The notes beneath the pieces were generated by a model. That model was not told the origin of the DNA, searched no databases, and worked only from the letters and a program-made list of their open reading frames with translations. Positions 57,089-64,000 of a DNA stretch of 64,000 bases are shown here, in pieces. Each line of letters begins with the position of its first letter. Positions within the stretch are counted from its first letter, which is position 1. The position numbers were made by a program, and so were the translations under genes. Source of the DNA: Collybiopsis luxurians FD-317 M1 (Eukaryota > Basidiomycota > Agaricomycetes > Agaricales > Omphalotaceae); contig KN834804.1 of NCBI GenBank assembly GCA_000827265.1, forward strand, positions 134,922 through 198,921, in the 5' to 3' direction.

Positions 57089-58117
57089 GCGATTCAATAT
57101 GAGATCGGTATGAATAATAAGATACTAAGCTTCATCCACATGTACGACGTCTGTATTATAGTATGAATGTCGGAGATGACTCGGAATAGTGTCAGAACAT
57201 CTGGATTCTATATGAACTTTCTTTAACGATAATCACGAATTTGATTGTCAGTGAAGTAGCGCCTTCCCTTAATCATTGCTATGATTCGGCCCAACGTGAC
57301 ATAAACGTGACCGCGTGGGCTCAACTCAATTCATCACGAGATGAAACCACGTGCGACATCGGCACTCTCCACAAGAACCTTCATTTGAACATGATCGGTG
57401 CGCCATCGTACAAGCCTACCAGGCGCCTCGGAACACTTGGCACTTGCAAACAGTCTGCACGAGTAAGAATCCAACATACATAACAGGCTAGGAACACATC
57501 TCCCCATTTATCGTTATCATCTAGTCGTGACTCACTCTGCAGCTGACGAATCATTTTCTAATACCAACTCAAGTGTATATGCTATCCACGCATATCTGCA
57601 TATACGCTATCTACGTTTACATCGACAAGGAACAAAGATAAAAAAAACTTCGACAGATGTATCAAGCTACTTATTTCCGACTCACCGAAGTTATTAGAAG
57701 TTATGATCCGAATAATGCTATCGTTCCACAGCCCCTCCTGAACACCGTCAGCTCCCCCTACACGCTACCCTCTTCTACTTACAAGTGTCTCCCCTCCTTT
57801 ATAAACTTTCAAGTAGAGATGTGTTCATGTGCCTATACTGACCTTCTCAGACCTGCTTTTTGACTTAATCTATCGGACTGACGCCGTCATCACGATTTCG
57901 CAAAATCTCCGCTTCATCTCCTCCTGCGTTTTGTCTCCTTAAAGAAGAAAATAAGATTTGATTTGCACACTGTGTCGAAGAGTAGAGGATCTGTTTTCTG
58001 TTTTCTGGAATACAGTGGCGTGCTTTAAAAGCAAAGCTATTGAACTGACCATACCTCTAGGATTGAGTTCCAGACATCTTCAGCTCTTCAGCTTCCTACG
58101 CACCTCTTTCTTATAAG
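57089..58117. repeat. Flank between protease copies 5 and 6
   Basis: The first part (57100-57310) matches 59832-60150 (TAGCGCCTTCCCTT...CAACGTGACAT...GTGACCGCGTGG), and the second part (57590-58117) matches 54640-55373, marking unit borders of a tandem duplication of about 3 kb. Core promoter CTTTAAAAGCAAAGC at 58023-58037, 95 bp before the next ATG. Confidence 0.7.
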
Positions 58118-59831
58118 ATGTTCTTCGCCAACCCCCTGCTGATTTCTGTTGCCCTTGCCTTAGGCGTTGCAACCGGCCCAGTAGTTGTTGTCGACCGTTC
58201 CCCGATTCTGTCTCTGCCTCTCAAGAGGATCAACAACTTCACCAGTGGACATGACATTCTCATTCATGATCTTGCCAGGGTCCAGTCATTCAAGGACCGC
58301 GCTAAAGCTCGTGCGACTGGCCAACCCGTTAAGAGACAATCAGTACCCATCAGCAACCAGGTTGTCTCTTACATTGCGTCTGTCGGCATCGGCGCCGATG
58401 ATTCTCAGTGTGAATAATCTCCATATTACTTACCAATCTTCATCACTGATATTTCCCAACTCCAACTAAGTCCAACTAATCGTTGACACGGGCTCGTCTA
58501 ATACATGGGTGCGAATTCGAAGCCCGTTTCCTTTCCAATTTCAACTCTAAATATGAAAGTCAATTAGGTAGGAGCTAATAAGCCGTTCACACCATCACCG
58601 ACATCTACCAATACAGGAGATTTGGTTGGTGTTACTTATGGTTCCGGATCATTCGTTGGTATGTGTTCTATCTCATGAAATTGATTCTTCCTCACTGTTG
58701 GATGCGTAGGAACCGAGTGGATTGACAGACTCACCCTTTCTCCTGAACTCGTTGTCGAGGAGCAAAGTATTGGCGTTGCATCTAGATCCTCTGGTTTCGA
58801 GGGTGTAGATGGTATCCTAGGGTGTGTCGCAAGAACTTCCTCACCAAGCTGTTCAGCTGACGCACCATTTGAGTCTTGGCCCTGACGATTTGACAGAGGG
58901 TACTGTCAATGGGCAGGCCATCGTACATACTGTGACGGACAACCTTTTCTTGCAGGGCACCATTGCTCAAAATCTCGTTTCGATTTCCTTCCAACCTGCA
59001 ATTACTGAAAATGACAATAGTGGTGAACTCACGTTCGGTAAATTCTTCAAAACTTGCAGTACATTGCGACGCCGCTAAATACGCACAGGTGGGACGGATT
59101 CAACAAGGTTCACCGGTAATATCACTTTTGTGTACGTTTCTTGCCTGCGTTTAGGGTAGCAGGATGATTCTCACTTTGTGCAGGCCAAGAGTTGGAGATT
59201 TCTGGGGTATTTCTCAAAGTGTCACGTACGGCACAACGAGCATTCTTGGCAACACGGACGGGATTGTCGATACGGGCACAACTTTGATCTTGTTCGATCA
59301 AACCGCGTTCAATGCATACGTGACAGCAACTGGAGTTCGCTTGAATTTGTTTATGCAAACGTCATTTGCCTGCTAACCTGACTCTGATCAGGCTGTCCTG
59401 GACAATGCTACTGGGCTTTTAAGAGTCACCACAGCTCAGTTCAACGCTCTTCAGAATCTGAACTTTAACATTGGCGGTGTATTGCCCTATTTCTTACTGA
59501 GTCTATGCGCTAACTAAAATGATAACAATGCAGACAACCTTCTCCCTAACACCAAATGCCCAAATCTTCCCTCGCTCCTTGAACGTTGCCATTGGTGGCA
59601 ACGCGAACAACATCTATCTCATTGTTGGTAACCTCGGTGAGCTATTTCAGGCAAATTCCAGATAAAAGGACTGGCCGCTGATACAGATCTGGCACAGGTC
59701 CTGTGGGAGAGGAGCCTTTCAACTTTGTCAACGGATATGCCTTTCTCGAGCGTTTCTATTCCGTTTACGACACAGGCAACAACCGTGTCGGAATTGCAAC
59801 CACCCCGTTCACAAAGGCCACTACTAACTGA
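58118..59831 (+). CDS. Secreted aspartic protease (A1, polyporopepsin-like), copy 6
   Basis: Ten open exons. Signal peptide MFFANPLLISVALALGVATG, RSPILSLPLKRI, KRQS processing site, FQLIVDTGSSNTW and GIVDTGTTLILF with both catalytic Asp, flap GVTYGSGSFVG, GVDGILG, then LGPDDLTEGTV where the other copies have IGP, and the end ATTPFTKATTN. Intron 7 uses the donor GTTCGC where sister copies have GTACGC or GTATGC. By exon and flank similarity it is the sister of the broken copy 5. Confidence 0.92.
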
Positions 59832-60580
59832 GGGATTCAATGTGAGATCGGTTATACTTAAGTGATAAAATATCAAAGTCCGTTCACATGTACGGCGTCT
59901 GTATTACAATGAATGGCCCAGATAACGGCAGTCCGAGCAGAGATGACTCGAAAGTGCCACAACAGGATATAAAATACTCACAATGGCGTAGGTTACCGCC
60001 TCAACAGTGATTCAGATTCTATATATACTCTCTTCAACGATGTTCACGAAGTTGATCATCAATGAGCTAGCGCCTTCCCTTGATTATTGCTATGATTCGC
60101 CCCAACGTGACATTAACGTGACCGCGTGGCCTCGATAGTCAATGGTCATATGTATAAGATGAGGTATCGGCTCAAGCCGAGCCTGGAAGGGAGTGCTCAA
60201 TTGAGAGGTTCAACACCTTCAGTTGAGTGTGAAATTTAACACAGTATTTGTTGGCTGGGGCTTGGCCCGTGCGCGCGCGCGGGAGAAGGAAGAACAAAGG
60301 CAATCCACAAAGGATAGAGCCTGGAGCTTCCGATCAGTGACCGGTCGCTGTATGAGAGAAAAAGGTGTGGAGGGTTGGGCAAACGCGATATTGGGCTGAG
60401 GACGATCAAAGAAGAAACTAAACGGCCGGCGCCGCAAACCGCCTCTCATCACCTCACTCTTATCCGTCAAGAAGCCGCTTCGCTGACTTCTCTAGGCTTA
60501 CTCGTCAGCTGTAACTGGTTCGACACCAAATAAAACCAGGTCAAGTGTATAGTATAGTAGATATTCGATAGTATACAGCA
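59832..60580. other. Convergent 3' region, no gene seen
   Basis: The proximal part repeats the flank of copy 5. A CGCGCGCGCGCGGG run lies near 60270. Short minus-strand frames here do not look coding. Confidence 0.4.
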
Positions 60581-62194
60581 TCAGAACGTGGCGCCAACAA
60601 CAGGTCGTACATTCTCCTTCCCATCTGGAGTAAATTTCCTTCCCCCGATCTCGCGATATTTGCCGCCAGCTTTCCCACCACCAGAAGCCTTGATGCTGTT
60701 TTTCCCAACTGTACCAGGACCCGAGCCAGGCTCCGGGTGGGGACCCCTCCTCGTGTTCATCAAGTACGCAAGTTCGGAGTGCGAGTTGTTCTCAGGAAGA
60801 TTCGTAACTACCTTCAGCTCGCCTCGCCTTCTGTGACCGCTCTGTTCTTTCTCCACTTTCGATCTCGTGCAATTCTCAGAAGATCCTTTCGTAAGTGGTA
60901 AGATAGTAACTAATCCCGGTACCCGGTCTTCCCAAGCTATCTTCGGCCTTATTTTTGACGTAAAGTTCGACGAAGCTGTGGCATGAGAGCTAGAATCCGG
61001 ACCAGGTAGAGTATTCACAGGTTCACTGGCCGGTCCGGTAGTAACGTCGACGGTGGACGCCGGTACTTTCAGTTCAGAAGACATGAGAGCGTCGTGTTCA
61101 GGCTGAACACTTTTGGACGAGCAGGAACCTGCTTCCAATTTGGGCATAGACGAAGGAGCCGGCGAGATGCAGGGAAGGGCTGATTGAACGGTAGAGTTTG
61201 ACGTGAGAGCCACAGATGGACTAGAGTGACTACTTTGACTGAGAGAAAAAGAAGTTTTCGAGACAGGTATCTTGCTTGGAGGAGAAGCGGAAGGTTTGAG
61301 GGCTTTTTGGTGATCTTGTGTGGATTTAGTAGGGTGCATCGCGGTCGACGCCGTCTCTCTCGTTGATATTGCACACGCAATAGTTGGTACGATTGGAGTA
61401 CCCTTTTTATTCGCAGGAGAATACCAAGGAATTTCGAGTCCGGAATCTGAAACAAACCGGAAGTCTGGAGGATGAAGAACGTGTCCATGCGCAGTGGCCG
61501 AGCGAGTAAGCAGAGGTTGAGCATGTGGATGTGCACCAACAATAGTGTCCGCAAGTGACCACAAGTGGAGCATAGCCAGTTTATCTGCTTCGGAAGGTTC
61601 ACCTGGGGCATGAGTAAGGTCTGGAAATGCGGTATGACTTCGGCCGCGGCTAGCGAGCTTGGCCTTTGTATGTTCTTTCTTCATCGCTGAGAAAAGACTG
61701 AGGGGTCGAAGAGCTAGACGAGCTGCTGGACTAGTGGGAGATTTAATGGATATGGAGCATCGATGATTCGCAAACGGTCTGGACGGAATATGCTGAGATA
61801 GTTCAGAAGGCCGAGGAGACGGACTAGCCAAATATCTACATAAATCTTGAATTCGGCTTTCCTTCTTTTGATGGGAGGACTTGGGGTAACTTGGCATCGC
61901 CATGTCTACCGTTGAACATGGAGAGTATGGAACCTTAGATAATAGATCAATTCAAAAAAAAAAAAGAGAATCCACTAGAAGTCTTACTTTTTGTACAACA
62001 CTCGCCGAGTTAATTGAGTGATCCGCTAGTTTCTTTTCGCCGTTTATGAACCTAGAACAGGTGTAGATGATAATGGCGAAAGCAGGAATGATAGCTGCAA
62101 AACATAGAATTTCCGTTCCTTTGGAAATCGCGAGACCGGAGACCGCGGAAGGCTGTGACGAAGTAGACGGTGTAGGTGTAGACATGAAATGCAT
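60581..62194 (-). CDS. Single-pass membrane, Ser/Pro-rich protein of unknown function
   Basis: Two exons, one intron at 61934-61987, 519 residues (516 if the second ATG at 62185 is used), and the frame closes. A short Ser/Thr-rich N-terminus precedes one hydrophobic helix (ILCFAAIIPAFAIIIYTCS), then a long polar region rich in Ser, Pro and Lys with no domain I recognise; the C-terminus is basic and glycine-rich (GGGKAGGKYREIGGRKF). The layout suggests an anchored protein with the long tail in the cytosol (positive residues follow the helix). Agaricomycete-type orphan; role unknown. Confidence 0.75.
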
Positions 62195-62590
62195 TCCTTG
62201 AGATAGTATGTAGTATATAGGGCTGGGATATGAGCGAGATCAGAAAAGACTGACTGAGGTGGGCAAAAGCAAGAGAACGGCTGTGGTAGACGCCCGAAAC
62301 CTCCTCATAAGCGCTGGGCACTTTGGTGGCGCTTACGAATTCCGCTTGCTTCTGACCTTGACGGTACTCACAATTCAGTTTCTCGAGTTCACCGTGCTGG
62401 CAGGAATAAGTTGAATGAATTGTTTGCTGTACAGCTTTCTGATACCGTACAAAGACAAGGATTTCTCGAAGGGAACGAGAATCCTCCGCAAATTGTGATG
62501 TAACCATGAATCCATGATGTTGTCCATTGACTGCGTCAGCTCTAAACAGCTTGTCGGATGCGATTTGACTTTTTTTGGAGTGACTGCCAT
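62195..62590 (-). CDS. Possible small gene, unidentified
   Basis: An ATG at 62590 opens MAVTPKKVKSHPTSCLELTQ; a second frame reads EDSRSLREILVFVRYQKAVQ and ELEKLNCEYRQGQ, a helical, coiled-coil-like stretch. The two need one splice that I could not place with certainty. A strong donor GTGAGTACC follows ELEKLN. The gene would lie directly upstream of the membrane protein gene on the same strand, so the two may share little more than about 100 bp of spacer. Confidence 0.35.
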
Positions 62591-62844
62591 CACTTATTCA
62601 TTTAACCTTCGCACAAAAGGTTTAGCCCATATCACCTAGTACATACTACCCCGGCGGCGGTGTAGTTTTCTACAGACGAAAATGAGTTTAAGCCTTCCAA
62701 TTTAATTGTCATTCCGAGGCTAATGACTACTATGTAATGTAGAAGGAGGTATACGGGGCTTTCGGCATGATGTGTTCCCGCTTTAAAAGGAGGGATGCTT
62801 CAAAGCGTTGGTCAGTATTGTCCCCAGGTCGATAACCTTACGCC
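62591..62844. promoter_or_regulatory. Intergenic promoter region of the GH128 gene
   Basis: Contains GCTTTAAAAGG (about 62781), a TATA-like motif about 60 bp before the ATG, followed by a short leader. Confidence 0.45.
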
Positions 62845-64000
62845 ATGTTCTCTCGTTCTGTAGTCGCGTTGTTCGCTCTGTTGATCGGTTCTGCTCAGGC
62901 TGGGAAGCGTGGTCTGGCGTGGCCTTGGTGTATGTATAGTTTCTTCGACGCCTGACTCGGCGGATTATCTGATATTGTTCTTCATAGACAACAAATCTCT
63001 GTATGGCGAGCCTTTTTGATGACCATGTTATCGAACTGAATCTTCACTCTCAGTAACCCCGGTGTTTTGAACGGCGGCAATGGCCAGGTTGTTGCTATGT
63101 ATGCTCACTTGGCTCCTCTCCGTTTTATGTCGCTCATCATATATTCTTAGTTATGACTGGGAAACTTACGCTCCCCCTACCTCCACCGGAAATACGGGCG
63201 GACTGGGTTTTATTGGAATGCAAGCAAAATTGGACTCGCCCTCCAGTCCCGTTTCCCAGCTGGCTGCTCGACAGAAGGCTCAAGGATGGGCAAGTCAGTA
63301 AAAGATAATTCCTGTCTGATGGATTATACTAATTATCGTTTACCTAACAGCCGTCTTCAGTTTGAACGAACCTGATATTAACGGTATCTCTCCTCAGCAG
63401 GCTGCTGAGTGGTATATTAAGTGGATTAACCCTCTTGTAGGCATAATTTTTTTTGATTCATGCACTATCCTCACGACAATTTTTTCCAGGCCATCAAAAA
63501 GGCGCTCCCGGCAGTTACTTCCAGCGGAAGCTCAGGCCAAGGGCTCTCCTGGCTATCGCAGATGATCAGCGCCTGTGGAGGCCGATGCTATTATGATTAC
63601 ATCAACCTTCGTAAGAACCTGCTTTCCTTCTCAAATTGTCTTATTTTAACTTGTTTTTCGAATCATTTGCACACATACAGATTGGTATGGGTAAGTAATA
63701 AAATTCAGAAGTCTTGCCCAATTACGGCCTTACCTTGACTATAGAAAGTCCTTCGCTGAATTCAAGGCTTACGTCGAACACGCACACTCTCAATTCCCGG
63801 TTAGCAGATGTCCTTTTCAGCCATTGAAGTTGTTGTCTAAAATTCTCCTCTAGTCGTCCACCATAGTCATTTCTGAGTTTGCTCTCACCAATGGCGGAGA
63901 CCAGTGCGTAAAACTCGAGTCCAATCCCATTTTTAGAAACAAAATCTGACTGCTGTTACGTTGCAGGCTCGCCTTTTTCAAATCCGCCTTCCCTTTCCTT
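62845..64000 (+). CDS. Secreted GH128 (Asl1-type) glycoside hydrolase, 3' end outside window
   Basis: Signal peptide MFSRSVVALFALLIGSAQA, then GKRGLAWPW, the usual start of the GH128 TIM barrel. At least eight exons are visible: the first ends at TGG-T (GTATGT), a tiny exon YNKS, NPGVLNGGNGQVVA, YDWETYAPP, ...FSLNEPDINGISPQQAAEWY with the acid/base Glu in LNEPD, ISACGGRCYYDYINLHWYG, AYVEHAHSQFP, then STIVISEFALTNGGDQ with the second catalytic Glu in SEFALT, and LAFFKSAFPFL at the edge. Several of these exons are under 50 nt, so the gene is easily mis-annotated. The family cuts beta-1,3-glucan, so a role in wall remodelling or glucan degradation is likely. Confidence 0.88.

Noticed and set aside
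60264..60282. CG-rich run as a CpG island or origin
   Set aside because: A single short CGCGCGCGCGCG run in a 3' flank; nothing else supports it.

Overview
The window is nuclear DNA of a filamentous basidiomycete, most likely an Agaricomycete (mushroom-forming fungus). The support is: genes built from many short exons with 45-90 bp introns, GT-AG (twice GC-AG) splice sites, CT-rich promoters with TATA boxes about 90-110 bp before the ATG, a polyporopepsin-like aspartic protease family, a GH128 glucanase, and an intron-containing tRNA-Phe. Gene models below were spliced by eye; where I say the frame closes, the exon lengths sum to a multiple of three.

Layout. 1-680: end of an F-box/LRR-like gene. 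738-4671 (-): MAK21/NOC1 ribosome-biogenesis factor. 5089-6642 (+): Old Yellow Enzyme family oxidoreductase. 7049-7765 (+): small GFA/CENP-V-fold zinc protein. 8067-8532 (-): weak gene remnant. 8771-10067 (-): APH-type kinase. 10068-13077: gene-poor, with one doubtful small gene. 13078-17967 (-): GPI1 (GPI-anchor GlcNAc-transferase subunit), whose 3' third is tandemly duplicated as a decayed copy. 18050-33100: two large related segments, each with an aspartic protease gene (+) followed by a rearranged piece of GPI1 and then a tRNA-Phe gene or its relic. Between them lie a TA-flanked transposon-like insertion, a solo LTR, a Copia gag relic and an intact 11-exon P450. 33250-36780: gene-free, with a diverged repeat series. 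36784-41425 (+): large Ser/Pro-rich protein. 41878-42696 (-): Rho GTPase. 44076-45798 (+): third, most diverged protease. 48290-49836 (+): secreted serine hydrolase. 51111-59831 (+): three more protease copies, with a 67-residue secreted six-cysteine gene hidden between the first two. 60581-62194 (-): single-pass membrane Ser-rich protein. 62845 to the edge (+): secreted GH128.

The main theme is recent and continuing expansion of a secreted aspartic protease family by segmental duplication: six copies, of which one carries a nonsense codon and one two frameshifts. The duplicated blocks carried rearranged GPI1 fragments and a tRNA with them, and two copies of the same block record later insertions, one with its precise empty site preserved. 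Housekeeping genes (MAK21, GPI1, Rho) flank the accessory regions and look intact. I see no prokaryote-type operon, CRISPR array or viral gene.
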